A DNA stretch of 10,933 bases from Oligoflexia bacterium (GCA_013152105.1 JAADHA010000124.1:1-10933); one strand, 5' to 3'. Positions 1-8,295 are shown, counted from the stretch's first letter. A program made the numbers and translations. The notes: generated by a model not told the origin, from the sequence alone.

Positions 1-1341
1 CCGCACCTGATCAGCGTGGATGACCTGGGCAAAGATGGCCTGCTGCCTGGGCAGGTGCTGGCGAAGCGCCCGACCTTCGCCCCGGGTCGAGTCGACCTGG
101 ACGGGCTGTCCACCTGGCAAGCGGCGCGGGTAGCGGAAGCGGCCCGCGCCCTGGCGCACGATGACCAGGCCGCGCTGATCGCGTTCGCCAACGACCAGCC
201 CTGGGTCACCGACTGGGCCCTGTATCTGGCCTTGGTCCAGGAACACGGGAAGACCAGGGGCTGGTGGGACCTGCCGCCCTCGCTGCGCGACCGCCAGGCG
301 GACGCCCTCGACAGCGCGCGAGAGCGCCTGAAGGACCGCGTCGACCAGCACATCGCCTCGCAGCTCCTGGTCCATCGCCAGTGGCAGCGCCTGCGCGACG
401 CCGCCACAGCTCGGGGGATCCTCTTGGTCGGGGACCTCCCGATCTTCGTGGCCGGGGCCGGGGTCGACACCTGGACCCACCGTGAGCTCTTCCGGTGGCG
501 GCAGACACCCAAGGCCGCGCACAGCACCTGCCCGGTCGCCGACCCCGTCGCGGGCGTGCCGCCCGACTACTTCAGCCCCAAGGGCCAGCGCTGGGGCAAC
601 CCGCTCTACGACTGGCCCGCCCATCAGGCCGATGGCTTCGCCTGGTGGCGCGCCCGAGCCCGGGCGGCCTTGACGACCTGCCACGCCGTTCGCATCGACC
701 ACTTCCGGGCCTTCTGCGCGGCCTGGGCCGTCCCGGCTGACGCCCCGGACGCGACCACCGGGCAGTGGACCCCTGGGCCCGGCCGCGCCTTGTTCGACGC
801 CATCCGCGAAGACCTGCAGGCCGATCCGCCGCCGGGCCTGGACCCCACGGCAGCCCTGCCGATCATCGCCGAGGACCTGGGCATCATCACTCCCGATGTA
901 GGGGCCCTGCGCGACGATCTGGGTCTGCCCGGCATGAAGGTCCTGCAGTTCGCCTTCGGCGAGGGAAACGACCACCCCTTCCTGCCCCACACCTGGACCC
1001 ATGACCGCTGGGTGGCCTACACCGGAACCCACGATAATGACACGGTCCGTGGCTGGTACGCGGCCACCAACGACCGGGTGCGGGACCACCTTCGTCGCTA
1101 CGTCGGACGCGACGGATCCGAGCCCCACTGGCAGCTCCTGCGACCCTTGCTGGCAAGCGTGGCTCGCTGGGCCATCACACCCTTGCAGGACATCATGGGG
1201 CTCGACGCGTCGGGCCGCATGAACGTGCCCGGAACGGCCAGCGGCAACTGGTGCTGGCGCGCCCAGGCGCTGCCCTGGGACGCCGCCCCGCGCCTGCGCG
1301 ACCTGATCTCGGTCTATGGTCGCCTGCCCGCACAGCGCTGA
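1..1341 (+). CDS. malQ: 4-alpha-glucanotransferase (amylomaltase, GH77), 5'-truncated by the window edge
   Basis: Cytoplasmic enzyme that transfers alpha-1,4-glucan segments between maltodextrins, used in glycogen or maltodextrin metabolism. The frame is open from base 1 and the first codons read PHLISVDDLGKDGLL, which fits the conserved N-terminal region of the family; the GTG at 16 is therefore internal, not the start. About 446 residues are visible of a usual length near 500, so roughly 50-60 residues are missing. GH77 hallmarks are present in order (numbered from the GTG at 16): the VPPDYFSPKGQRWGNPLYDW block at 181-200, the nucleophile Asp228 in RIDHFRAF (codon 697-699), the acid/base Glu286 in AEDLG (codon 871-873), and YTGTHDNDT near 335-343 with the third catalytic Asp. 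Nothing essential is lost in the visible part. The family assignment is very secure. The next gene follows on the same strand, but its function gives no obvious link to glucan metabolism. Confidence 0.95.
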   Translation, partial: PHLISVDDLGKDGLLPGQVLAKRPTFAPGRVDLDGLSTWQAARVAEAARALAHDDQAALIAFANDQPWVTDWALYLALVQEHGKTRGWWDLPPSLRDRQADALDSARERLKDRVDQHIASQLLVHRQWQRLRDAATARGILLVGDLPIFVAGAGVDTWTHRELFRWRQTPKAAHSTCPVADPVAGVPPDYFSPKGQRWGNPLYDWPAHQADGFAWWRARARAALTTCHAVRIDHFRAFCAAWAVPADAPDATTGQWTPGPGRALFDAIREDLQADPPPGLDPTAALPIIAEDLGIITPDVGALRDDLGLPGMKVLQFAFGEGNDHPFLPHTWTHDRWVAYTGTHDNDTVRGWYAATNDRVRDHLRRYVGRDGSEPHWQLLRPLLASVARWAITPLQDIMGLDASGRMNVPGTASGNWCWRAQALPWDAAPRLRDLISVYGRLPAQR

Positions 1342-1406
1342 GCCTGGCACGCGGCGCTCGGCGTATAGTGCGCTTCATCCCGATCCCAAGTCCGTGGTGG
1401 TGCCTT

Positions 1407-1898
1407 GTGCTGAGCCGGATCCTGAACCTGCCGCTGCGAGCCCTCGGCCGCGCCGCCCGGGTGGTCGAGCGCGCCGAAGTACAGCGCCAGTCCCTGGCCG
1501 GCGATCCACCCAGCGCGCGCTCCTCTGCCAGCCTGCGCGTCGGCTCGCCCATGGACGTGCCCGACGACTTCAAGTTGGGTCCCCTCAAGGCTACAGCCGC
1601 CCGGATCCTCGCGGACCGCGACGCCGGAATTCCTGTCGCCCTGGTCGATGTCCGCACCACCACCCAGCACCGCCGCGCTCGACCCACCGGCGCCCTTCAT
1701 ATGCCGGGTGAACAAGTCGTTTCTCGTATCGCTGAGATCCCAGCCCAGGGCCGCATCGTGGTGATAGGAGCCCGATCCGACCCCCACGCTCGCGACGTCG
1801 CAAGCTTCCTGCGATACCGCGGCCTGGAAGACACCTGGCTGCTCGACGGGGGTTTCGCCGCATGGCAAACCGCTGGCGGTCCAGTGACCCAGGGCTGA
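1407..1898 (+). CDS. Rhodanese-like domain protein lacking the catalytic cysteine
   Basis: Predicted 163-residue protein. Residues about 57-160 look like one rhodanese homology domain: a VALVDVR strand at 77-83, a TGALHMPG segment at 94-101 where active members have the GHIPGA loop, the central IVVIGARSDPHARDVASFL segment at 117-135, and the closing WLLDGGFAAWQTAGGP at 144-159. In active rhodaneses the central strand ends in the persulfide-forming Cys; here that position is Gly121, and the whole protein has no Cys. A sulfurtransferase role is therefore unlikely, and a binding or regulatory role is the inference. Residues 1-30 form an Arg-rich, probably amphipathic helix. The start is uncertain: GTG 1407 has a GGTGG six bases upstream; GTG 1368 and ATG 1551 are alternatives, but 1407-1550 keeps G or C in most third positions, which argues that it is coding. 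It lies 65 bases after malQ and 34 before the first lipoprotein. Confidence 0.72.
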   Translation: MLSRILNLPLRALGRAARVVERAEVQRQSLAGDPPSARSSASLRVGSPMDVPDDFKLGPLKATAARILADRDAGIPVALVDVRTTTQHRRARPTGALHMPGEQVVSRIAEIPAQGRIVVIGARSDPHARDVASFLRYRGLEDTWLLDGGFAAWQTAGGPVTQG

Positions 1899-1920
1899 GC
1901 CCTCCTCTCTCTCTCCAAAA

Positions 1921-1927
1921 AGGAAGG
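1921..1927 (+). promoter_or_regulatory. Ribosome binding site that fixes the GTG start at 1933
   Basis: AGGAAGG lies five bases before the GTG at 1933 and directly after an A-run. It is preceded by a pyrimidine tract (CT-rich, 1901-1916). This is the strongest Shine-Dalgarno match among the plus-strand genes and supports the GTG rather than a later start, which would cut off the lipoprotein signal peptide. Confidence 0.75.
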
Positions 1928-1932
1928 TCCCC

Positions 1933-2526
1933 GTGCGTTCTCCCGTCCTCCTGGCGGCAGCCCTCACCCTGCCCCTGCTGGCAGCCTGTGACGATCTGGG
2001 CCGAAACGCCGCCAAGATTTTTCCGTTCCTCGAAAAGGTCGACGAAGACCTGGCCGAGCCGACCGTCGTCTGCGATCCACCCTTCTCATCTCCCACTCCA
2101 CGCAACGGGATCGTGGCCGACATCGGCTGCGGCAGCGTCGTAGAAGGCAACAACTCCACCGGTAGCCGGGTGTGGGGCGACTCCTTCTACCAGACCGTCT
2201 TCTGTACGCCCCAGCGCAACCAGTACGACAACTCGCCCGAAGACATCTACCGCCTGAAGGTCCCCAGCGACTACGAGGCCGAGGTCACCTTGGTCAGTGA
2301 CTGCGTCGATCTGGACCTGGTCGGCGTCTCATGGCAGGAACGCAGCATCCCAGGCGCCGAGCATCGCGGCGCCATCAGCCAATGCGACATGGACACCTCC
2401 CGTAAGGGCGGCAAGCTGCGGCTCAACGCCGTCGGCAGGGACTGGTACTACTTGGTAGGTATCGACGGAAAGGGTGGTGCGACCGGCAACTACCGCCTCA
2501 AGGTCAAGTGTTATACCTTCCGCTGA
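1933..2526 (+). CDS. Six-cysteine lipoprotein, paralogue of the next gene
   Basis: Exported 197-residue lipoprotein of unknown function. The GTG start gives a short signal peptide (Arg2, hydrophobic core 5-17) ending in a lipobox, LLAAC, with acylated Cys19. Asp occupies +2 and +3; in E. coli +2 Asp means retention in the inner membrane, but that rule is not established for this lineage. The mature part has six further cysteines (47, 66, 91, 124, 151, 193), which probably form three disulfides. The core motif is WGDSFYQTVFCTP (81-93), then a PEDIYRLKVP strand (102-111) and a VDLDLVGVSW strand (125-134). The PEDIYRLKVP and DLDL pattern loosely recalls bacterial pre-peptidase C-terminal (PPC) jelly-roll domains, which is only a suggestion. 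The next gene repeats the same cysteine spacing. I do not recognise a named family. Confidence 0.85.
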   Translation: MRSPVLLAAALTLPLLAACDDLGRNAAKIFPFLEKVDEDLAEPTVVCDPPFSSPTPRNGIVADIGCGSVVEGNNSTGSRVWGDSFYQTVFCTPQRNQYDNSPEDIYRLKVPSDYEAEVTLVSDCVDLDLVGVSWQERSIPGAEHRGAISQCDMDTSRKGGKLRLNAVGRDWYYLVGIDGKGGATGNYRLKVKCYTFR

Positions 2527-2572
2527 TGGCGCGGCCGGTCATCCCGATAATCCCTGTCCTTGGAGACATGCG

Positions 2573-3229
2573 ATGTTGCACATCACCCTGTTCACCCTCG
2601 GCTTCCTCAGCGTGGCATCCTGTGGTCCCAACAATCCCAAGTACAGCGAAGAGATCATCGGCCGCGAAGAATACAAGGCACCCGCGCCGGGCGCGACCCA
2701 AGGGGGAAAGATCGGCGGCGGATCGGGGGGCGGCTCGGCAAGCGCTGGCGGTGCGACTGCCCGCGACGCTGTGGCCTGCGACGCGACCTTTGCCGCCCCC
2801 AAAAAGGGCGATGTCACCAGTACCATCAAGTGCGGCGGGTCCGTCACGGCCAGCACCGAGGGCGGCAGCAGCAGCTTCGGCGACGACTTCTACCAGCGGG
2901 CATTCTGCACGCCCGCCCGCAAGCACTATGACGACGCTCCCGAGGCGATCTACCTGCTAGAAGTGCCAGCCGACATCCAGGCGACCGTCAGCCTCAGCAG
3001 CCCCTGCGCCGACCTGGACATCGCGGCGATCTCGTGGGCCCTGGGTGGCCTTCCCACCCTGGCCCAGGTGGGTCGAGTGCGCGAGTGCGAGATGGACACC
3101 AAGGAAGGGGACGGCAAGCTGAAGCTGACATCGGTGAACAAATCCCAGGTCTACCTGATCACCGTCGATGGCAAGCAGGGCGCGGCCGCACCCTTCCGCA
3201 TCGACGTCGCGTGCGGGACCTACCGATAG
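2573..3229 (+). CDS. Six-cysteine lipoprotein with Gly/Ser linker, tandem paralogue
   Basis: Exported 218-residue lipoprotein of unknown function, duplicate of the gene before it (46-base gap). ATG 2573 is chosen because GGAG lies eight bases upstream and it begins the signal peptide directly; the upstream in-frame extension to 2474 overlaps the previous gene and adds nothing export-like. The lipobox is SVASC with Cys17 acylated and Gly at +2. Residues 39-62 form a Gly/Ser/Ala linker that the first paralogue lacks, so this globular domain may stand further from the membrane. Mature cysteines are at 69, 87, 112, 145, 172 and 214; from the second onward their spacings are identical to those of the paralogue. 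Shared blocks include FGDDFYQRAFCTP (102-114), the PEAIYLLEVP strand (123-132) and ADLDIAAISW (146-155). The last 19 bases overlap the proposed start of the next gene. Confidence 0.87.
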   Translation: MLHITLFTLGFLSVASCGPNNPKYSEEIIGREEYKAPAPGATQGGKIGGGSGGGSASAGGATARDAVACDATFAAPKKGDVTSTIKCGGSVTASTEGGSSSFGDDFYQRAFCTPARKHYDDAPEAIYLLEVPADIQATVSLSSPCADLDIAAISWALGGLPTLAQVGRVRECEMDTKEGDGKLKLTSVNKSQVYLITVDGKQGAAAPFRIDVACGTYR

Positions 3230-4209
3230 CCACGCCAGGGCCCACACGGACGCACCGCTGGGGTTTTCTCCTGGCCAAGATCCTGCTGTCCGTGACGGTG
3301 ATCCTGTGGTTCGCGGCGGATGTCGATATGCAGCGCATGGGTCAGGTCCTGCGGCGGGTCTCACCGGGCTGGCTGGTCCTCGCCTTCCTGCTCAAGGCGG
3401 TCTCGCTGTGGCTGCATGAAGCGCGCATCTGGATGGCCCTGCCCGTGCCACGTCCGCGACTGGGTGAGCTCGTGCGGATGTGCCTGGGGATTGGTCTGCT
3501 CAACCTGGTCCTGCCCGCCCGAGGCGGCGACGTGGCCATCATCGCCGGGCTGAACCGCCGGTGGCAGATCCCCGTGGGCACAGCCACAGCGGTGATCGGC
3601 GTCACCAGCTTCCTGGAGGCCGCGGCCTTCGGCCTGATCCTGCTGGCGGTGCTGGGCGAGTCCTCCGGTCTGGCGAGCCCGACCGCCGGGGCCTCAGACC
3701 TCGACCAGATCTTCTTGATGGTGGCGCTCACCGCCGCCATCGCCTGCGCCGCCATCGCGACGATCATGGTCATCGGACGCGTCCGTGCCGGGCGAGCCGC
3801 CCCCGCGGGCCTGCTGGGGATCGCCCATCGGATCGCCGTCGACACCGCTGCTCTGCTGACCGATCCACGAGTCCTCGCCACGAACACCATCGCCGCCGTG
3901 GTCCAGGTCGGCTTCATGGTGGCCGCTTTCGCGGTGGGGCTGCCGGCCGCGGGCCTGGCGGATGCCGCTCCTCTGGCAGCGGCTGGCCAAATCCTGGCCC
4001 TGTCGTCCCTGGCCAGCGTGATCCTCCCGCCGGCCTGGGGGGTGGGCCCCGCCGCGGCCAGCAAGCTGGTGCTCGGCGCCAGCGGTCTGGGAACCGAAGA
4101 AGCACTGCTCTACGCTGCCGTCTACTGGATCATCGCTCACCTGCCCTTCATGCTGATGGGCCTGCCCAGCCTGTGGAGTCTTCGGGACCGCCCGTCTGGT
4201 CCCCAGTGA
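3211..4209 (+). CDS. Flippase-like integral membrane protein (lysylphosphatidylglycerol synthase TM family)
   Basis: Predicted 332-residue inner-membrane protein of the LPG_synthase_TM / YbhN-like family (PF03706). Members include the flippase half of MprF and stand-alone proteins often found near glycosyltransferases, where a role in moving lipids or lipid-linked compounds is suspected. Visible family features are a first membrane helix (about 17-38), a second with GWLVLAFLLKAVSLW (52-66), LHEARIW where many members have an Arg-Trp, the GLLNLVLPARGGDVA segment (about 94-108), and the late SSLASVILPPAWGVGPAAASKLVLG block (about 266-290). No soluble lysyl-transferase domain follows, so aminoacylation of lipid is not expected. 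The start is uncertain: GTG 3211 overlaps the previous gene by 19 bases and has no good ribosome binding site, but the first ATG (3328) would remove the first helix. Translational coupling to the lipoprotein is plausible. The gene ends 13 bases from the stop of the convergent membrane gene. Confidence 0.8.
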   Translation: MRDLPIATPGPTRTHRWGFLLAKILLSVTVILWFAADVDMQRMGQVLRRVSPGWLVLAFLLKAVSLWLHEARIWMALPVPRPRLGELVRMCLGIGLLNLVLPARGGDVAIIAGLNRRWQIPVGTATAVIGVTSFLEAAAFGLILLAVLGESSGLASPTAGASDLDQIFLMVALTAAIACAAIATIMVIGRVRAGRAAPAGLLGIAHRIAVDTAALLTDPRVLATNTIAAVVQVGFMVAAFAVGLPAAGLADAAPLAAAGQILALSSLASVILPPAWGVGPAAASKLVLGASGLGTEEALLYAAVYWIIAHLPFMLMGLPSLWSLRDRPSGPQ

Positions 4210-4222
4210 AGCCTTGGCACCA

Positions 4223-5989
4223 TCAGCGACCCGCCGGCACCGCAGCGGGACCACTTCCTGGAGCGTCGGGGCAGGACCATGTGTAGAGCCCCGTGCCTCC
4301 TCGGATCCAGTCCATATATTGCCAGCAGCCCAGCTCGCGTGGAAGGCCCGCCGAGAAGGGTAGAGACGAGCCAGTACCTCCCGGAAGCCGAGCCGTGACG
4401 ACATCGCCAAGCCGCAGGACAGCGGCGATAGGGCGGACCGGGCCCAGGTTTCGACAGTCCTGCCCGAGCTTGGGCGTGCGGCACATCGTGTAGGGAAAGT
4501 ACAGGGCCAGCGCGGTGACGGGCTGGGTCCCAGAGAAGTCGAAGACCGGCGTCCCGGCCGGCAAGGTGCGGCTGGCTCGGTCCACGACCATCCAGAGCTG
4601 CGTGTCCTCGCCCATCGTCCAGCTATCCGTCTGCCGAGAGCCCGTTCTCAGGTAGGAGGCATCGACCCGAGACATCGGCGAGTCCGGCATCAGCAGGGCG
4701 GCCATGGCGGCACCGACCACCCCCACGGGACCACCAAGCAGCGCCGTGCTCCCCACCGCCGCCACAGGCAAGAGGGTCAGCTCTGGCAAGGCCCAGCGGT
4801 GGGAGTAGTAGAACCGAACCAGGGGCAGCGCGGGCGAGAGGTAGACCAGCAGCAGCACGGGACCCATGACACGAAGCGCCCCCCTCTTCCGAACCAGGAG
4901 AAGCAGCGGAAAGCCCAGGGAAAGCGCGATCCACAGCGGCGAAGTGCGGGGCCAGGCCAGAGACAGACCCAGGGAGAGGCGCTGCTTTCGGTTGACACGC
5001 TGGTCGGGCAGAATCTGGGTCTGGATCGCCCGCAAGGTCGCCGGAAGACGCCGCAGGGCGCCCTCTTGACCGAGCACAAAACCGTCAAAGCGACGGGCCT
5101 TGAAGTCGGCCGTCTGGGTAGACCCCGGGGTGCGCATGACCAGGCTCTCGACCGTGAGGATCGTACCAGGAAAACCGGTCATGGCCATCTGCCCCACTGC
5201 CACGGGGGCCACCACCGACACCGCCAGCAGAAGACGCATCGGCAGGCGGCGTCCAGGAGCCACCAGCAGCCACAGTGCCAACAATCCGCCCATCGCCATG
5301 ACCAGCGGGATCTGCTTGGGGTCCGTCGTACAGGCCAAGGTGCCCGCCGCCAGGAAGGCCGCACCAAGGACCAGGCTGCGCCAGCCGCGAGTCGAGAGCA
5401 GGGCCAGGGCCAGGGCCAGAAGCGACGCATCCAGCAGGGTCACCAGCGGGTAGCTGGTGAAGGTCTGCCCCACATCGACCACCAGGATCTGGCGCATCGC
5501 CAAGGTCGCCCCCACGACGCCCGCAGCGCGGCCCACAAGCAGCCGGCCGATCCAGTACAGGGGCACGACGCAGAGCACCATCGCGGCCATTGACACCGTC
5601 GTTCCGGTCCAGGGAATCGACTGGAGGTCAGGCGATAACAGGCTCACCAGCCAGGGATAGCCAGGGTAGCGGTCATCGGGGTACAGCAGCCAATTGCCCG
5701 TGTGGTAGGCGATGGCGGCGCTGAGGTAGCCCTCGGAGTCGGGGCCCGAGAGAAAGCGGTGGGGGCTGATGACGGCCCAGACCGCCCGCAGCGGCAGCCA
5801 GGTCCACAGCAGCACGGCCAGGACCAGGACCCAGTCGGCGAGGGGTGAGCGCCACAGCCGCACAAGGCGAGGGTCCAGCCTGGCGCGCACGAAAGAGCGG
5901 AGCGCCTGGCGCAACAACAGCCACAGCCCAGCTCCGGCCACTGCCAGCAGCAGGGCGAGGATCTCCCAGCGCTGGAGGGAAAGCGTCAC
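4223..5989 (-). CDS. Multi-spanning membrane protein, probable GT-C type glycosyltransferase
   Basis: Predicted 588-residue inner-membrane protein with about ten or more hydrophobic segments in residues 8-433 and a soluble C-terminal part (about 438-588). The layout after the second helix fits GT-C glycosyltransferases (ArnT/PMT-like enzymes using polyprenyl-phosphate sugars): an acidic pair in GPDSEGYLSAA (Asp84, Glu86), then RYPGYPWLVSLL (107-118), as in the first periplasmic loop where the catalytic Asp sits, and a later SYPLV (179-183). The C-terminal part has four cysteines (503, 512, 555, 573) that could form two disulfides, consistent with a periplasmic location. The start is GTG 5989, with GGAGGG three bases upstream, a rather short spacing. 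The gene lies 29 bases after the aconitase gene on the same strand and converges on a flippase-like gene. Substrate is unknown, and the class call rests on pattern, not on a clear family match. Confidence 0.68.
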   Translation of the reverse strand: MTLSLQRWEILALLLAVAGAGLWLLLRQALRSFVRARLDPRLVRLWRSPLADWVLVLAVLLWTWLPLRAVWAVISPHRFLSGPDSEGYLSAAIAYHTGNWLLYPDDRYPGYPWLVSLLSPDLQSIPWTGTTVSMAAMVLCVVPLYWIGRLLVGRAAGVVGATLAMRQILVVDVGQTFTSYPLVTLLDASLLALALALLSTRGWRSLVLGAAFLAAGTLACTTDPKQIPLVMAMGGLLALWLLVAPGRRLPMRLLLAVSVVAPVAVGQMAMTGFPGTILTVESLVMRTPGSTQTADFKARRFDGFVLGQEGALRRLPATLRAIQTQILPDQRVNRKQRLSLGLSLAWPRTSPLWIALSLGFPLLLLVRKRGALRVMGPVLLLVYLSPALPLVRFYYSHRWALPELTLLPVAAVGSTALLGGPVGVVGAAMAALLMPDSPMSRVDASYLRTGSRQTDSWTMGEDTQLWMVVDRASRTLPAGTPVFDFSGTQPVTALALYFPYTMCRTPKLGQDCRNLGPVRPIAAVLRLGDVVTARLPGGTGSSLPFSAGLPRELGCWQYMDWIRGGTGLYTWSCPDAPGSGPAAVPAGR

Positions 5990-6018
5990 CGTCCCTCCAT
6001 CCTATGCGAAGCGGGAAC

Positions 6019-8295
6019 TCAGCCCCCGGCGCGGATCTTGTTCAGGGCGCTTCCCGACACGAACCAGCCAAATTGTTCGGGAGACAGCGTGTTCCGGGTC
6101 GCAAGCGAGTCCGTGCTGCCGTCTGTGTGGTGCAAGACCACGGTCGGGCTGCCGCCGTCCGCGATGGCGCCAATGCCAAGGACATCGACCAGATCGTCGC
6201 CCCGTACCCGGTCGTAGTCGGCCGGATCGGCGAAGGTCAGCGGCAGCACCCCCTGCTTCTTGAGGTTCGTCTCATGGATGCGCGCGAAGCTGCGCACGAT
6301 CACCGCCCGTCCACCCATGTGTCGCGGCTCCATGGCGGCGTGCTCGCGAGAGCTGCCCTCGCCGTAGTTCTCGTCGCCGAAGATCACCCACTGCTGGCCG
6401 GCTTCTCGGTAGGCCTTGGCGATATCGGGGTGGGTGCCACGCTGCCCGGTCAGGAAATTCACGCCCTCGCCGAATTCGCCGGTGAAGGCGTTGTGTGCAC
6501 CCAACATCAGGTTTCCGCTGATATTGGTCAGGTGGCCCCGGTACTTCAACCAGGGTCCCGCCGCCGAGATGTGGTCGGTCGTACACTTGCCAACCGCCTT
6601 GACCAGGATGCGCAGACCGCTGATGTCCGCGCCATCCCAGGCCGCGAAGGGGCGCAGGCGCTCGATGCGATCGCTCGTCGGCGAGATCACCACGTCGACG
6701 ACCTGGCGATCGGCCTGGGGCAGGGGCGGCACGAATCCGTCATAGGCCGTCTCGAAGCCCTTGCCCGGGAGTTCTTCCCCGGCCGGCTGGGTCAGCATGA
6801 AGCGGGAACCGTCCGCCGCCTGCAGGCTGTCCGTCGCCGGGTTGAAGCCGATGTCGCCCGCCAGGGCTACGGCTGTGACCGTGTCGGGCGAGGCGATGAA
6901 GGACAAGGTGGCGGGGTTGGCGTCATTGCGTCCGCGGAAGTTGCGATTGAAAGACGTGATGATGGTGTTCACATCGCCCTTTTCGATGTCGTCCCGCCGC
7001 CACTGCCCGATGCAGGGTCCACAGGCGTTGGCCAGCACCACCCCGCCAATGGCGCGCAGATCGTCGGCCAGGCCGTCCCGTTCGATGGTCTCCATGATGG
7101 CGTCGCTGCCCGGGCTGACCATGAAGCCGGTCTTGGCCTTGATGCCGTGGGCCTGGGCTTGGCGAGCGATGGACGCCGCACGGGTGATGTCTTCATACGA
7201 GGAGTTCGTGCACGAGCCGATCAGCGCGTACTTGAGCTGCCGCGGCCAGCCTTCCTTCTCGCACTCGGCCCCCAGCTCGGACAAGGCACGGCCGCGGTCT
7301 GGAGTGTGAGGGCCCACGACGCGCTGCTGCAAGGTCGACAGGTCGATCTCGACCACGCGGTCGTAGTGGGCTTCCGGGTCGGCATACACCGCGTCATCCG
7401 CGCGCAGCTCAGCGCTGTGCGCATCCGCCAGGTCCGCCACGGCTGCCCGACCGGTGGCCCGCAGGTAGCGGCCAATGGCTTCGTCGTAGGGGAAGAGGCT
7501 GGTCGTGGCACCGTGCTCGGCGCCCATATTGCAGATGGTGCCCTTGCCCGTGGCGCTGATGGTCGCGCAGCCAGGCCCAAAGTACTCCACGATGGCGTTC
7601 GTGCCGCCCTTTACGGTGAGCAATTCGCAGACCCGGATGATGATGTCCTTGGGACTGGCCCAGCCGGCCAGCTTGCCGGTCAGCCTGACGCCGATGAAGC
7701 CCGGGTTGAGGACTTCCCAGGGCAGCCCCACCATCGCGTCCACCGCGTCCGCACCACCGACACCGACCGCGATCATGCCCAGCCCACCCGCGTTGGGGGT
7801 GTGGCTGTCGGTGCCGATCATCAGGCCGCCGGGGAAGGAGTAGTTCTCCAGCACGACCTGGTGGATGATGCCCGCCCCGGGCTTCCAGAAGCCCAGGCCA
7901 TAGCGCCCGCTGACACTGCGCAAAAAGGCGTAGACTTCATGGTTGAGCATCAAGGCCTGGTCCATGTCCTGGGTCCGGCCCTTGTAGGCCTTGATCAGGT
8001 GATCGCAGTGTACGGTGCTAGGGACCGCCACCGAATCCTTGCCGGCCGTCATGAACTGAAGCAGCGCCATCTGCGCCGTCGCGTCCTGCATGGCCACCCG
8101 GTCCACCCGCAAGTTCAGAAAGCTCTTCTTACGCTGAAAGTCGGCCCCTTCCGGGTCATCGAGGTGGGCAAAAAGGATCTTCTCGCCCAGGGTCAGCGCA
8201 CGGCCGAGCCGACGGCGACCGATCTGGTGACGGGCTGCCTGGCGTTCGTAGAGGGCCTGGATGGTTCCGATGTCGACAAAGGGGTTCGTGCTCAT
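6019..8295 (-). CDS. acn: Aconitate hydratase, mitochondrial type (4Fe-4S)
   Basis: Cytoplasmic TCA and glyoxylate cycle enzyme that isomerises citrate to isocitrate through cis-aconitate. The 758-residue length and sequence match the mitochondrial-type family, not AcnA/IRP (near 890) or AcnB (near 860). Segments typical of that family are LGEKILFAHLDDP (36-48), VAMQDATAQMALLQFMTAG (67-85), VPSTVHCDHL (91-100), GFWKPGAGIIHQVVLENYSF (135-154) and IGTDSHTPNAGGLGM (160-174). The cluster ligands are all present: Cys362 in GSCTNSS and Cys425/Cys428 in ACGPCIG. The swivel domain carries the catalytic Ser region GEGSSREHAA (645-654) and SFARIHETNLKKQGVLPL (669-686). ATG 8295 has GGAG six bases upstream (8302-8305). 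No truncation or missing residue is seen. Together with the membrane gene 29 bases downstream it may form a two-gene transcript, an odd functional pairing. Confidence 0.97.
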   Translation of the reverse strand: MSTNPFVDIGTIQALYERQAARHQIGRRRLGRALTLGEKILFAHLDDPEGADFQRKKSFLNLRVDRVAMQDATAQMALLQFMTAGKDSVAVPSTVHCDHLIKAYKGRTQDMDQALMLNHEVYAFLRSVSGRYGLGFWKPGAGIIHQVVLENYSFPGGLMIGTDSHTPNAGGLGMIAVGVGGADAVDAMVGLPWEVLNPGFIGVRLTGKLAGWASPKDIIIRVCELLTVKGGTNAIVEYFGPGCATISATGKGTICNMGAEHGATTSLFPYDEAIGRYLRATGRAAVADLADAHSAELRADDAVYADPEAHYDRVVEIDLSTLQQRVVGPHTPDRGRALSELGAECEKEGWPRQLKYALIGSCTNSSYEDITRAASIARQAQAHGIKAKTGFMVSPGSDAIMETIERDGLADDLRAIGGVVLANACGPCIGQWRRDDIEKGDVNTIITSFNRNFRGRNDANPATLSFIASPDTVTAVALAGDIGFNPATDSLQAADGSRFMLTQPAGEELPGKGFETAYDGFVPPLPQADRQVVDVVISPTSDRIERLRPFAAWDGADISGLRILVKAVGKCTTDHISAAGPWLKYRGHLTNISGNLMLGAHNAFTGEFGEGVNFLTGQRGTHPDIAKAYREAGQQWVIFGDENYGEGSSREHAAMEPRHMGGRAVIVRSFARIHETNLKKQGVLPLTFADPADYDRVRGDDLVDVLGIGAIADGGSPTVVLHHTDGSTDSLATRNTLSPEQFGWFVSGSALNKIRAGG

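Noticed and set aside
1364..1369. TATAGT, a five of six match to a -10 box before the rhodanese-like gene
   Set aside because: No -35-like hexamer at 16-18 bases and no extended -10; a single hexamer match is not enough for a promoter.
1314..2159. A 281-codon minus-strand frame across the rhodanese-like gene and the first lipoprotein
   Set aside because: It crosses two plausible plus-strand genes and resembles no known family; a typical GC-rich shadow.
2474..2572. Upstream extension of the second lipoprotein
   Set aside because: It overlaps the first lipoprotein and would bury the signal peptide; the ATG at 2573 has its own ribosome binding site.
3342..4410. Two minus-strand frames over the flippase-like gene
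   Set aside because: They are Ala/Arg-rich antisense shadows, whereas the plus-strand product has clear membrane helices and family motifs.
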